Source of the DNA: Mytilisepta virgata
Taxonomy: Eukaryota > Mollusca > Bivalvia > Mytilida > Mytilidae
Direction of reading: 5' to 3'
DNA: 64,000 nt
Assembly: GCA_028015205.1 (NCBI GenBank)
Contig: CM051516.1
Coordinates: 28,758,593 to 28,822,592 of the forward strand
A program made the translations under genes and the position numbers. Shown here piece after piece: positions 22,146 through 32,819 of this stretch; the first letter of the stretch is position 1, and every line of letters starts with the position of its first letter. A model generated the notes under the pieces. The model did no database searches and was not told the origin of the DNA. It saw only the letters and a list, made by a program, of their open reading frames with translations.

Positions 22146-22345
22146 TGGATGGATGAATGAATTATTAATTCATGTCCAGGAGCAATTGTTTAATGCACAT
22201 CAAGATTGTTATCGATATTATATGAATTGGAACCCTGTTTTTGTACTAGACCGATACGCTGTGGCATATTTTTAACGTGCTAGATCACAAGGTAACAGTC
22301 TACAGGAAGACTTATTGTATTTCGCCGCACCTATCTCACCCTGCA
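22146..22345 (-). mobile_element. SINE-3, degenerate partial copy
   Basis: Begins GGATGGATGAATGAATTATT (tail end) and retains AACCCTGTTTTTGTACTAGA, then GATCACAAGGTAACAGTCTACAGGAAGAC, in step with the copies at 37318 and 45753. The tRNA-like head is missing. Confidence 0.6.
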
Positions 22346-22470
22346 GAGTTCTGTAGAAAAGTCGTATCTTTACATCACAAACATCAATGGATGATGACCA
22401 GAAGTTGTCACCAACGTCATGTTTTGACCCGACGTTATCAAAATTTGACCCGAACTTATCACGACTTGAA

Positions 22471-23915
22471 CAAGAGGCTCCCAAGAGCCTGAATTGCTCA
22501 CCTGTTATCTTTCGTGTACCAGTAGATTTTGCATCAATGATTATTTTTGCTATTTAATGTATACCGTCACAATTTTCTCCTTAATATTGACCTGGACAGC
22601 TAAATTATAGAATTCTGAAACCAAATAGATATGGTTGCTAGGGACTTTTTCATCAGTTGCTATTGATTTTTCAATGGCATTGGCTACCGAAAAATATATG
22701 GTTGCTAGGGACTTTTTCATCAGTTGTTATGGACTTTTTCAATGGCATTGACTCTTGACTTTTCTTTTTGACTTATACAGGTAAATTATAAAGTCCTTAA
22801 CATAAATATACATGGTTCCTAGAGACTTTTCATCGGTTGCTATGGACTTTTTCAATGGAATGGACTCTTGACCTTCCATTTTGACTTGTACAGGTAAATT
22901 ATAAGGTCCTGAATCCAAATATATATGGTTGCTAGGGACTTTTTCATCTGTTGCTAGGGCCTTTTTCATCGGTTGCTATGGAATTTTTCAATGATCATGA
23001 CCTTCGCTCCATTTTACTTGTACTGCTACCATTTAATTTATTTCAAGTAACGCCCTAAACATCTGTGACAATGTCAGACCATAATTTTCTGTTTACATGT
23101 AAAGAATCTTTCAAGGGCAAAAACTCCTATAAGGGGTCAATTGACGATTTTGGTCATGTTGACTTATTTGTAGATCTTACTTTGCTGAACATTTTTGTCG
23201 TTTACAGTTTGTCTTTATTTATTATTATATTAAAGATAGGGGCCTCGGTGGGCGAGTGGTCTAGGTAGTTCGTCATGACTACTAATGATCACTAGCCTGT
23301 CAACGCTGGGGTTGTGAGTTCGAATCTCACCTGTGGCGGGGTGTGTTCGACTCTGATCTTAATTGACAAGGATTGCCAATTTTGCTACCGAAGGTCGGTG
23401 GTTCTCTCCGGGTACTCCGGCTTCCTCCACCAATAAAAACTGGCCGCCGCGAAATGGCCAAATGTGTTGAAAATGGCGTTAAACCCCAATTAATCTAACC
23501 TAACCTATATTCAAGATAACAACCTAAAACTGCAAAATTTCCTCAAAATTAACAATTCAAGGCCAATAACCCAACAAAGGGCTGGTAGATCTTGACCTGT
23601 TGAACATTTTTACCCCAATGTCAGTTTTGCCCTCAATGCTTTGGTTTATGAAATATAAGCCAAAAACTGCATTTGACCCCTATGTTCTAATTTTACAACA
23701 GCGGCGATGTTGGTTGATAGATCAAAACTTCAGATATAATTTATAAACTAGATACCATAAGGAACATTCAGTTAAAGTTTGAAGGTATTTTGCCCAGTAG
23801 TTTCAGAGGAGAAGATTCTTGAAATAGTTTACGACAACGACGATGACAGACAATCGACGACAACGGACGCCAAGTGATGGCATAAGCTCACATGGCCCTT
23901 TGGGCCAGGTTAGCT
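22471..23915 (-). mobile_element. F1 family element, copy c, split by a SINE
   Basis: Minus-strand orientation. The right edge (23915) reads back as TTTTTAGCTAACCTGGCC, pairing with GGGCCATGTGAGCT. The left edge has the GGCTCTTGGGAGCC hairpin and CTTG followed by TTC. The core has one array with ATATGGTTGCTAGGGACTTT (near 22629, 22696, 22808, 22922) and a second module, GGCAAAAACTCCTATAAGG to CAATAACCCAACAAAGG, shared with copy d. SINE-1 at 23239-23505 interrupts it. Confidence 0.7.
23239..23505 (+). mobile_element. SINE-1, best preserved copy, nested in F1 copy c
   Basis: Flanked by 13 bp direct repeats TATATTAAAGATA (23226-23238) and TATATTCAAGATA (23506-23518), one mismatch. The head has box A GGCGAGTGGTCTAGGTAG and an intact box B GAGTTCGAATCTCACC. 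The body has GGTTCTCTCCGGGTACTCCG, and the tail is GGCGTTAAACCCCAATTAAT plus TCTAACCTAACC. The matching place in F1 copy d (near 25398) is uninterrupted. Confidence 0.92.
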
Positions 23916-23954
23916 AAAAACATAGAAAAGCCCCTAGTTTCCAGCAAAAAATCC

Positions 23955-24180
23955 TCTAAGAAAACGATAAACATATTACCGGGTTCTCTGCATATAGATA
24001 TGTATAGATTATTGGGTTTTCTGCACACTGATATCGTAAAACATCAGCCGCGAGCCACAATATGAAGATTTTTGGCGAGTGAGCGCAGGGAACGAGCCTA
24101 AAAGATTCATATTGTGCTGAGACGCTGATATTTTACAATATATTCACGCAGAAAACTCGATAACCTGTTTATCGTACTAA
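23955..24180. mobile_element. Foldback element with ~95 nt arms
   Basis: Left arm: CGATAAACATATTACCGGGTTCTCTGC to CACAATATGAAGATTTTTGG; right arm is its inverse, ending CAGAAAACTCGATAACCTGTTTATCG. The centre is near CGAGTGAGCGCAGGGAACGAG. The left arm also contains an internal partial duplication (ATTGGGTTTTCTGCAC). A third partial arm is at about 24450-24497. Confidence 0.65.
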
Positions 24181-24263
24181 TTCTGTACATTTTAGTCACC
24201 CTTGTAAGACATTGTTTTACGTTTTTTGTCCTCCTGGAGGTAAGCTTGAATCAATGATAACGT

Positions 24264-24372
24264 CTGCTCTCACATTGTGATGTCGCTAATAAGTCCTGCT
24301 CTCATATTGTGACGTCGCTAATAAGTCCTGCTCTCATATTGTGACGTCGCTAATAAGTCCTGCTGTCGCGGA
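24264..24372. repeat. 32 bp tandem repeat carrying TGACGTCG
   Basis: CTGCTCTCA(C/T)ATTGTGA(T/C)GTCGC begins at 24264, 24296 and 24328, with a partial fourth copy at 24360, an exact 32 bp period. Two units contain TGACGTCG, which resembles a CRE core, but there is no adjacent gene start to support a regulatory role. Confidence 0.75.
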
Positions 24373-24654
24373 TAAGTCTCCTAATACGTCATTAAGCCTT
24401 AATACAGAGATTACAGAGCGGCTGAGCAGGGTGATATATACGCAGGGAAGTACGATAATGTAAAATATCAGCCGTTCGTCACAATATGAATCCTTTTGAC
24501 AAATAGAATATATTTAACAACAACAAAAAAATACAAAATCTTAAATATGTAACAAAAATAAAACTACAAAATGTTGAATTTGTTGTAAATGAACTCTTCT
24601 GTAGTTACAGTAAAATTATCAATTTCGTGAAAATCGAAAAATAAGAATTATAAA

Positions 24655-25786
24655 CCAGAGGCTCCTTGGAGCCTGATCACTCACCTGTGAACCTTAGCAC
24701 CATGGTTGCCAAAATTGGTCCACATTTGACTGAAAGATGACCAATGCTGTTATGTTTGGTTCAAATTGGCTCAGTGGTTCTCATAGGACTCCTATGTTAA
24801 ACCAAGTTTGGCTATGGTGGCCATGTTGGATGACCGACCGAGTCATTGGAAATAATTCTGAAAGAGGAAAACCTAAGGACCATTGCTGCCAAGTTTAGTT
24901 CAAATTGGCTAAGTGGTTAAGGACAAGAAGAAATTTTAGTTATTTTCCCATAGGGTTCTATGTTAAACTAAGTTCGGCTATGGCGGCCATCTTGGATCAC
25001 GGACTGGGTCATCGGACACAATTCTGAAAAAGGACCACCTAAGGACCATTGCTGCTAAGTTTAGTTCAAACTGGCTCAGTGGTTTCGGACAAGAAGAAAT
25101 TTTAGTGTTTTTCCCATAGGGTCCTATGTTAAACTAAGTTCGGCTAAACTAAACACAAACTTTATACTAGATACCCTAATGATCATTCAGCCTAAGTTTG
25201 GCTGAAATTTATGAAGTAGTTTCAGTGAAGAAGATTTAGAAAGTTTACAAAGATGACGAAAAATATGTGAAAAATTGTCTTTAAAGGACAAAAACTCCTA
25301 TAAGAGGTCAATTGACAATTTTTGTCATGTTGACTTATTTGTAGATCTTACTTTGTTGAACATTTTTTCTGTTTACAATTTGTCTTGCTCAATAATAATA
25401 TTCAAGATAATAACCTAAATCTGCAAAATTTCCTTCAAATTAAGAATTCGGGGGCAATAACCCAACAAAGGGTGAACCAATTCGTCTGAAAATTTCATGG
25501 CAGGTGGATGAACATTTTTAACCCATGTCAGTTTTTCTGACAATGCTTTAGTTTTTAAGATATAAGACAAAAACTGCAGTTTACCCCCTATGTTCTATAT
25601 ATTAGCCATGTTTCTCGACGGACAATAAAATAAAACACAAAGTTTATTCTAGATACCCTAAAATCATTTAGACAAAGTATGGCTGTAATTGGTTCAGTGG
25701 TTTCAGAAGAGAAGATCTTTGAAAAAGTTTACGACGGATGCCAAGTGATGGCAAAAACTCACATGTCCTTTTAGGACAGGTGAGCT
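24655..25786 (-). mobile_element. F1 family element, copy d
   Basis: The right edge reads back as TTAGCTCACCTGTCC with its ACATGTCCTTTTAGG partner. The left edge is a GGCTCCAAGGAGCC hairpin, TCTGG and then TTTA. Core units repeat CTAAGTTCGGCTATGGCGGCC. A second module with GTCAATTGACAATTTTTGTC and CAATAACCCAACAAAGGG matches copy c and preserves the pre-insertion site of its SINE. Confidence 0.7.
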
Positions 25787-25872
25787 AATCAATGGTAAAC
25801 ATTAGAAAACAGATATTTATGCTAATGGAAAAGTGGGGAGGGAGCTATGAGGGGCCCAAGTGGTGGCTATGA

Positions 25873-25965
25873 CAGTAGAATCTTGATTTCTCGAACTTGA
25901 AGCGGTCTGTAAATTAGTTTGAGGCATTGGTAGTTCGAGCCATCGAAGTCCGGATAATTTTCGGT
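25873..25965. mobile_element. Possible pogo/Tigger-type terminal fragment
   Basis: CAGTAGAATCTTGATTTCTCG followed by repeated TTCGA-type words resembles the terminal repeats of pogo/Tigger DNA transposons, which typically begin CAGTAGA.TC. Only one end is visible and no transposase is nearby. Confidence 0.35.
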
Positions 25966-26007
25966 TCCGTACCAGCAATAGATCTGAAATCTAATATACA
26001 TCCTTTT

Positions 26008-26113
26008 ACACCCCGCCACAGGTGAGATTCGAACTCACAACCTAAGCGTTGACAGGCTAGTGATCATTAGTAGTCATGACAAACTATCTAGACCACTCGG
26101 CCATCGAGGCCCC
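26008..26113 (-). mobile_element. SINE-1 head only (tRNA-like part)
   Basis: Minus strand: GGCCTCGATGGCCGAGTGG to box B GAGTTCGAATCTCACCTGTG, stopping at GGCGGGGTG. The whole 3' body and tail are missing. Boxes A and B are both intact. No target duplication found. Loss of the 3' side is the reverse of the usual truncation. Confidence 0.75.
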
Positions 26114-26331
26114 CTAACAAGTTTGAAGGCTCTGGACTGTAGGAGGAGTTGATTACACAAAATAGGTACCCTCCTTAAAGAATGTTTCTGAAAATTGACT
26201 AAGTTTCACAATATGGAAATTCTGCAAAAATGTTCCAAATGTATCCATAATAGGAGGTACACATGTCCAATATATATACAAACATTCTACTGAAGTCTTA
26301 ATACTGTGGACTGAAAACTGTAGGTGCAGTT
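26114..26331 (-). repeat. Fragment of a tandem-core repeat, left part
   Basis: Contains GGACTGTAGGAGGAGTTGATTACAC at the start and a second unit GGACTGAAAACTGTAGGTGCAG at the end, a period of about 180 bp. The word CTGTAGGAGGAG is shared in reverse with the F2 copy c core. It resumes at 26595 after an inserted MITE. Confidence 0.5.
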
Positions 26332-26594
26332 CAGGGGCGTTTCCAGGATATTTGAAAGGAGGGGCGTACAATAAAAATTTTTTGGACCTTTTTTTTGCTA
26401 AATAAAATAATTGTGAAATGCACTAATGTAACAGTTCCTGACTTGCTTAAAAAAGAAATCAGAGTATGTGTTTAATTTATAAATATGATAAATTGCCATA
26501 TTCAATACAATATAAGCAGACTACGATAGTTTTTTTTTTTTTTTTGAAAAGGGGGGTCGTACGCCCATTACACCCTCACCTCGACCTGCCCCTG
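26332..26594. mobile_element. MITE with CAGGGGC termini, nested in a tandem unit
   Basis: Starts CAGGGGCGTTTCCAGG and ends CGACCTGCCCCTG, giving a 7 bp perfect terminal inverted repeat, with GGGCGTAC also inverted further in. Host sequence resumes GAGTTGATTACAC, exactly as in the uninterrupted neighbouring unit near 26147. Likely a hAT-type MITE by its CAGGGGC ends; the 5-8 bp target duplication (G(C/G)AGTT) is imperfect. Confidence 0.55.
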
Positions 26595-26679
26595 GAGTTG
26601 ATTACACCTTACTTTCCACGCCTGCCCGCCAATCCGCCTGCCCACCCGACATTCACCATAACCCAGCCAAAAATCAAAC

Positions 26680-27724
26680 AGTATAATTTTCTAGAAATAA
26701 AATTTCAGTCAACGATATGGTGGTGTTTTATATAAATGTTGACAATTTATTGATGAAATATAGCTACAAATATAATTATGTGATTCTGAAAATGTTTTAA
26801 CAAATCAATAACCATGAGTTAACAGAGTCAGATAACCAACTATTAACATAAGACCTAGAGTTTGTTGTTTGCATTGACAATGAAAGAATGTGGAGGCAAT
26901 TCAATAAGTACTACTGAACAAATAGAACAAAATAAATATTTAGTAATATAAAACACAGACAATAATGCAATTAGAGAAACAGTATGATTATTTCACTTTC
27001 CAAATATGGCAGTGTAATTTTTTCCTAATCGTGTTCAATTACAATATGAAAAGGAGGGTAGGGTCACATCAATTAATTTTGCATTAATGTCCACTGTCAA
27101 AGTTTGACAATAATATGCCTTAAGGTAAGTCAATGTGACCTTGCATATTTGTTATATTGAAAGATAAAAAGAAAATGGTTTTAAAGCAAATCATCATTTG
27201 TTTAACATCTCGTTCTATTTCTGTTACAGACAATGATTTCTGTCTCAACCTTTAAATATTAAACCATTTTATGAAAACTTCTTCCATAATTGCATCCTTG
27301 TTGGACTGAATTATTAAGCTATTTAAAGTAAACATTTGCTGGAGAGAGTAGACAATTCTATTTATTTTTTCCAAACATTTCTATTTTGTTTTTGTATAAT
27401 TTTACATTCTGGCATTCAGATGTCTACTTAAAGATATTCAAAATTCAAAAAGTTCGATATAAAACAGAATATTTCTACTGTGACCTTATTTTTGTAACCA
27501 TATGGTACAGTGTACAATGAGTTGAAAGCAATACAGAATCATCTGGATTTATTAAAAATTCTACTTCTGAAACTTTCAGTTCCCATGTTATTTCGGGTAC
27601 TTATAAAGTGAGAATCGTCCACATGGCAATTTTGGCGATGCTCTTGATACCGGTAATAGTCAATGTTTATTTGAATATTTAAGGAAATACCAATATTTTC
27701 TCTTAATTAATGATAGCTTTGTTT
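26680..27724. other. 3' flank of TMEM135, no element recognised
   Basis: AT-rich sequence downstream of the TMEM135 3' end (which reads right to left). No exon or known repeat seen. Confidence 0.4.
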
Positions 27725-27730
27725 TTTATT
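27725..27730 (-). promoter_or_regulatory. Candidate poly(A) signal of TMEM135
   Basis: AATAAA on the minus strand, about 200 nt beyond the TMEM135 stop codon. A second AATAAA lies about 60 nt further on. Confidence 0.45.
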
Positions 27731-27931
27731 CAAGGCATTTTTGTTTCGTTTCGATTCCGTTTCTCACTTTGTTATTTTTTATCGTTCTAACATAAAACAT
27801 CCTGAAATTTACCTATGATGCAATACTGATAACAAATGAGTATCAGTGAGTGACTACAAGAGAAACAATATTTTAGATCTGAATAGCTTAACAGGTAAAT
27901 CAAATCGAACGTTTTCTAACAACTATACACA

Positions 27932-28082
27932 TCATCTGTGAATTGTTTTAAGTACACTAGTTGAATTAGGAGGTCGGACTAGATCTGTATATTTTAAGTC
28001 ATAATCTGGCCAATAATCTGGTTGTATGTCAGCAGAGTATGGTAAATATGGCACTAACAATCTTCTGTTCATCATTGCAAAT
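27932..28082 (-). CDS. TMEM135: TMEM135, last coding exon
   Basis: Acceptor CATTACAG in minus reading, then A completes the Arg codon begun in the previous exon. The product starts RFAMMNRRLL, aligned with the conserved 'RFA.MNR' near the C-terminus of animal TMEM135, and ends after a Tyr/Asp-rich tail (QPDYWPDYDLKYTD) and TIHR at a TGA (27932-27934). The tail is hydrophilic, as in vertebrate family members, but differs in sequence. A frame-shifted duplicate lies at 13486-13676. Confidence 0.9.
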
Positions 28083-28197
28083 CTGTAATGGGAAACATAA
28101 TTTTATCCTTATGTACATTTTGACAGTCTGTTTGCATTTTCTTCTGCCTTAAAAAAAAACTAAATCTCATGTTTTATGTATTGAATTTAATCTTAAA

Positions 28198-28991
28198 CTA
28201 GAAATACTGTGAGCAAAGCTCACTACTTGATACCCCCACACCCCCTATCACAAATCACAAGGAATGGCAAATTCAATGTTTTGCTATGGAAAACCCCAAA
28301 AGTTGGTCAGATCAAAATCTAAAACAGGAGGTGCACTATGGCATCATGTGATGAAGATTCTCTGAAAGTCTCATGGAATTCCCTTTAGTGGTTTAGGAGG
28401 AGTTGCGGATGGCACCCCCTATCACAAGGAATGGCAAGGTCCATGTTTTGGTATGGAAAACCCCTAATGTTGGTTAGATCAATATCTAAAACAGGAGGTG
28501 CATTATAGCATCATGTAAAAAAGATTCTCTGAAAGTTTGATCAAATTCCATTTAGTGGTTTAGGAGGAGTTGGGGATGGCATCATGGTACCCCTATCACA
28601 ATGAATGTCAAAGTCCATGTTTTGGTATGGGTAACTCCAAATATTCATCAGATCAAAATCTAAAATAGGAGATGCACTATGGCATCATGTAATAAAGATC
28701 CCTGAAAGTTTCATCAATTCCTAAGAGTGGTTTAGGAGGAGTTGTGGATGGCATCGTGGTACCCCCGATCACATTGAAAGTAAAAGTCCATGTTTTTCTA
28801 TGGGAAACCCCAAAAATTGGTCCGATCAAATTCTAAAATAGCAGGTGCACAATGCCATCATGGGATGAAGATTCTCTGAAAGTTTCATCAAATTCGATTC
28901 AGTAGTTTAGGAGGAGTTGCGGATACAAAGGTCGGACGAACGGACACAACGAATACTATATACCCCGCTTTTTTTTCAAAAGTGGGGGTAT
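28198..28991 (-). mobile_element. F3 family element with 167-174 bp core
   Basis: Minus orientation. It starts (right edge) TTATACCCCCAC, pairing with AGCGGGGGTATA, then GTCCGTTCGTCCG. The core has four units of a monomer containing AAACCCCAAAAGTTGGTCAG and GGTTTAGGAGGAGTTG, with spacing 167, 174 and 173 bp. It ends (left edge) with a GTGAGCTTTGCTCAC hairpin, AGTATTTCTAG and then TTTAAG. The hairpin plus CTAG|T terminus is Helitron-like. It lies in the last TMEM135 intron. Confidence 0.72.
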
Positions 28992-30000
28992 AATAATCAG
29001 TGCTTTCAATGATCAAGAATATAATATGCTGTTGGCGTGGCCAATGGTGCGAGTGCAGCAATAGCCCTGTCCAGAAACTCATTTCCGCAATCACGATTCT
29101 GACTCTAAAATTATGATTTAAAGCAATTTATTTCCCTTACTTTCCATTTCCGGCAAACGAAATTTTTTCTGGCCTTAGTATGTAGCACAATATGAACAAA
29201 TAAATTCACTTCGGATTGCAGAATGGCTGCCCCCATTAAACAAAGACTTTTCTAAATGACCCATATGTAGAAAATTCATATGCTCCTATAGCACTCGCTA
29301 TAAAACGTTAGGGTAAATTTCTTTCTGTTCTTTCTGACACTCATTCATTTGAATAAGTGAATTGCCTGAAAAAAAATGTTACAAATCAAATACCAAAATT
29401 CCACCATATTACAATAATTTCTGTTAATACATACATTGTATATATATATTTATAATATTTTTTATACATACAATGTATAGATATATTTATAATATTTTTT
29501 GAATTTTACAAGCAAAAACCTGGATTTTACAATAATTCATTAAAATACTCTAGAGGTATAAAACTAATATGATTGTTTAAAATAATATCTGTGAATATCA
29601 CTTATGCATTGTTGGACATAATAACATCCATTTGATTTTGAGCTGCATGTTAAGATCATAAAGTGGAGAAGTATCTCTCTATGAACAGCATGGGTGTAAG
29701 TACAGATGGTGCCAAAAAAACGTAAATTGGGAAGAATCCAATTTTTTATTTAGGAATACCGGAATATATAGACTAAAATGGTGGAAATCGGGCAAATTCC
29801 TGAAAACTTTCAGGCATGGAACAGCAGTTTGTAGCTAGATATTATACACTTTTCTTGCTCTCAGTAATATTCACAAGTGAAACGATCAACACTTGATAAA
29901 ACAGTGCCGGGATGGTAAATAACATCATAAAGGCCAATGATTCCATCAAATTGTATCGTCAATATTGTCTTGCAATGTTTTATTTGATACATCAACTTAC
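28992..30000 (-). other. TMEM135 last intron
   Basis: AT-rich intron. At 29424-29500 a segment of about 38 bp (ACATACATTGTATATATAT, ending TATAATATTTTTT) occurs twice in tandem. Nothing else was recognised. Confidence 0.45.
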
Positions 30001-30068
30001 CTGTTTCCTGTAACATTTAACAAAAATCTCCAGTAAGCTGGCCTGAGGTTATGTGGTTCAACTACAGC
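30001..30068 (-). CDS. TMEM135: TMEM135 exon (68 nt)
   Basis: Bounded by TTGCAG acceptor and GTAAGT donor on the minus strand. It encodes AVVEPHNLRPAYWRFLLNVT plus GN and two bases of Arg. The motif LRP.YW.FLL is one of the best conserved parts of animal TMEM135. Phase 0 in, phase 2 out, matching both neighbours. No duplicate of this exon was found in the dead copy at 13.5-17.1 kb. Confidence 0.93.
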
Positions 30069-30457
30069 CTGCAATATGTATGGATCATGAAAATATTTGA
30101 AAAAATAATCTTGAAAATAATTGGCAATAATTTACACTGTATTTCTTTATGAAAAAATATTCTTTATTAAAAAAAATATTCTTTAAAGTGGAAAATAGTC
30201 AAAATTTTAAGTGAAACGAACAGAACATCAGAAAATTAAATTGACTGGAACACCAACATGCAGATCTACATATGAAGATCATATAAAAATTCTACTTCTC
30301 CTGCCTAAGATGCATATTGAAGGTTGTTGTTTTCCTGACCACTATTGTTCAATAATAATGTATGCTGTGTTCCTTTTTTTGTTTCTTTGTTTTTTGTTTT
30401 TTGTTTTTTTTGTTTTTTGTTTTTGCTTACCACAACAACCAGTACAAATATACTTAC

Positions 30458-30556
30458 AGCATGAAAGACAAGGGCAGTGGATACAGAATATATAATTATA
30501 TCAGCACATCGTATATAAGGCACCAATCCTTTAGCTATACCTTTAAAATATAATAC
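30458..30556 (-). CDS. TMEM135: TMEM135 exon (99 nt)
   Basis: Minus-strand TTTTCCAG acceptor and GTAAGTA donor, with 33 whole codons. It starts VLYFKGIAKG and continues with VPYIRCADIIIYSVSTALVF, matching the conserved LYFKG and AD..IYS.STA segments of the family; the second half is probably a membrane segment. The plus-strand frame over this region (30211-30495) is antisense to it and not a gene. A duplicate with a stop codon lies at 16567-16665. Confidence 0.95.
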
Positions 30557-30599
30557 CTGGAAAATAAAATAAAGCAAAGTTCAAATGGAAATACGATAC

Positions 30600-30855
30600 A
30601 ACTTCAAATATAAAAAATTCTGTTTTGTTGACAGCAAAGTAGATTTCCCATGACCCTTCATCACAGTTTGAAGCTGCATGCCCATGAACTAGTAATTAAC
30701 TGTTAAAATTTTTACCATTTCTGCCTTGTTTAATCTTGCCTGTTTTGATTTTTACAATTTCTGAAATTTCAAACACAATCAAGAGAACATAATTAAATGA
30801 AGACATGATATCTTGCAGTCAAACATGACTCAATAAGATCAGTTCATTAAAGAAA
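30600..30855 (-). other. TMEM135 intron between repeats
   Basis: AT-rich. The first 60 bases are homologous to 16690-17060 in the dead copy. Nothing else recognised. Confidence 0.4.
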
Positions 30856-31588
30856 ACTATCTAAAGGCTGTATTGCTCACTTGAAAATCATTTGCAAACT
30901 CAAAGCATAAAAAATAGTGTTTGACTATCTCCATCTTGGCTGCCAAGTTCAAACTGGTTCAGTGGTTTTGCCAAATTGCTCATTTGTTTCAAACAAGAAC
31001 ACCTTTAAGTGGATTTTCCCATAGGATCCTATGTTAGGCTAAGTTCGCTTATGGGAACCATCTTGAATGGTGGTCTGTGTCATTGAATACAAATCTGATA
31101 AAGGACCATCTAATGATCATTTCTGCCATAGGGTCCCTCATTAAACTAAGTTCGCTTGTGGCATTCATCTTGGATGGAAGTAGGGGTCTTCAGATACAAT
31201 TCTGATAAAGGAAAATCTAAGGACCATTGTTGCAGATGGCTTACTCATTTCAGACTAGAAGATATTTAAGTGAATTAACCTTAGGGTCCTATGTTAAATT
31301 AGGTTCGACTGTATGTGGCCATTTTGGATACAATTCTGAAGGGCCATTGCTTCCAGGTGGCTTATTAATTTCAGACAAGAAGATTTTTAAGTCAATTTTC
31401 CCATAGGGTCCTATGTTCTGCCCTTTTGGCCATCTTGGATGGCAGGCGGGGTCTCTAAATTTTGTTTCAATTGGTCCAGTGGTTTCAGATGATTAGATCA
31501 TTAAACATGCTAAAGGACGACAGGTACGGACATCTGACGCATGTCAGGTGATGACAATTGCGAACATAGGCTTTGGGCTTGGTGAGCT
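30856..31588 (-). mobile_element. F1 family element, copy e
   Basis: Minus orientation: right edge reads back TTTTTAGCTCACCAAGCCC; the left edge hairpin is degraded (CTAAAGGCTGTATTGCTCAC). The core repeats TCCTATGTTA..CTAAGTTCG and CCATCTTGGAT. Inside a TMEM135 intron. Confidence 0.62.
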
Positions 31589-32615
31589 AAAAATGAATTA
31601 TGTTATGTTTAATTGAAAAGAATTTAATGTAAAATTCTGTCTTTTAGTTAAGTTAAGCCAATACTGATGATAGAGTCTGGTGGAGTGGTGCTGTCAATTC
31701 AAGGAAAGACACACTGTATGTCTTCAAATGGCCTAAGAGTAAGTTAAATAAATATTTATGCTGTGATGCCTATTTTGATTCTCCTTGGACCATAGCATCA
31801 AAGTTCTGATGCAATTGAAACAACTAACAGTTCAGGGGCAATAACCCAACAAACAGTTGATCGATTTGTCTGAAAATTTCATGACAGGTAGATCTTGACC
31901 TGATGAACAATTCTACTCCCTGTCAGTTTTGCTCTAAATGCTTTAGTTTTTGAGATATAAGCCAAAAATGATGGTAACTGATAAATGTTAAACCAGAAAT
32001 GTATTCAAGAAATTTGGTATCCAGTTTATTTTACCACCACTGAGCTCATAAAAAAAAACAAATTATTTTCTTTTGGATAAAATAAACATAATTCTGTCTT
32101 TCTTTTACATCCAATTGCATTCTCAAGTAAAGATACCTCCTGGTTCAAAGTCACAACCATCTACATGAGGAAACAGAAAGGACCTTTGACAAAATTTTGA
32201 TCCACTTTTGCCAAGTGGTTTAAGAGACTATTTTTTCACATGTACAAATGACAGACAACAAATGCAAAGTGATGTCAAAGGCTCTTATTTAAGTCTGGTT
32301 AGCAGGTAACTAAAGATTCTAGTCTTATTTGCCAAGCCTGGTCTAATTTTTATATATAATCTGTTTCATTCAACCTTATGACAGTCAGTGATAGTCAAAC
32401 ACCTTGTGAATTTTAGGTAAGTAACCTAATTTTTGCTATATCAACCTTACTGGGATGCATCTCTATAAGTACATTCCTGTATTAAGTACAGGAAATGATA
32501 AAACACAACATCATTCAACATCAAGTAGAAACATGTTAATTATAATGTTAAAGATAACTGATAAATGACACTATTCAGACTTATCAGATTGACCTAATAA
32601 AACATACATACAAAC
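31589..32615 (-). other. TMEM135 intron, partly F1-like
   Basis: A segment at about 31830-31970 (CAATAACCCAACAAACAGTT, then TTTAGTTTTTGAGATATAAG) matches the second module of F1 copies c and d, so it is probably a detached F1 piece. The remainder is unremarkable. Confidence 0.45.
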
Positions 32616-32756
32616 CTCTGCTAATTTAAATGCAGCATACAGTGCTATTGTTTGACTTTTATACCATAACATGGACCATCCTGCTAAAAATCCAGCTAAC
32701 ATACCATGTAAACTGTCATCTTTATCTCTCAACCATCGTAATAAACAATTCACTGA
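32616..32756 (-). CDS. TMEM135: TMEM135 exon (141 nt)
   Basis: Minus-strand TTTTTCAG acceptor and GTTTGTATG donor, with 47 whole codons (phase 0 both sides). It encodes SVNCLLRWLRDKDDSLHGML, then AGFLAGWSMLWYKSQTIALY and ends FKLAE. The LLRW.R..DD.LH..LAGFLAG..M..YKS motif is the signature of TMEM135 and resembles Tim17-type membrane helices. This is the strongest single piece of homology evidence for the gene. Confidence 0.96.
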
Positions 32757-32819
32757 CTGAAAAATATTGAAATTTAATTACTGAATACGAAGAACAACAT
32801 ACAAATATGTCTTGCTTGC

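Noticed and set aside
24264..24372. CRISPR-like array (32 bp direct repeats)
   Set aside because: Repeats are contiguous without spacers, in a eukaryotic context with no cas genes; it is a tandem repeat.
30211..30577. Overlapping plus- and minus-strand frames with a Phe/Lys-rich middle
   Set aside because: The minus frame contains the real 99 nt TMEM135 exon, but the rest is intron with a (TTTTTTG)n run; the plus frame is antisense.
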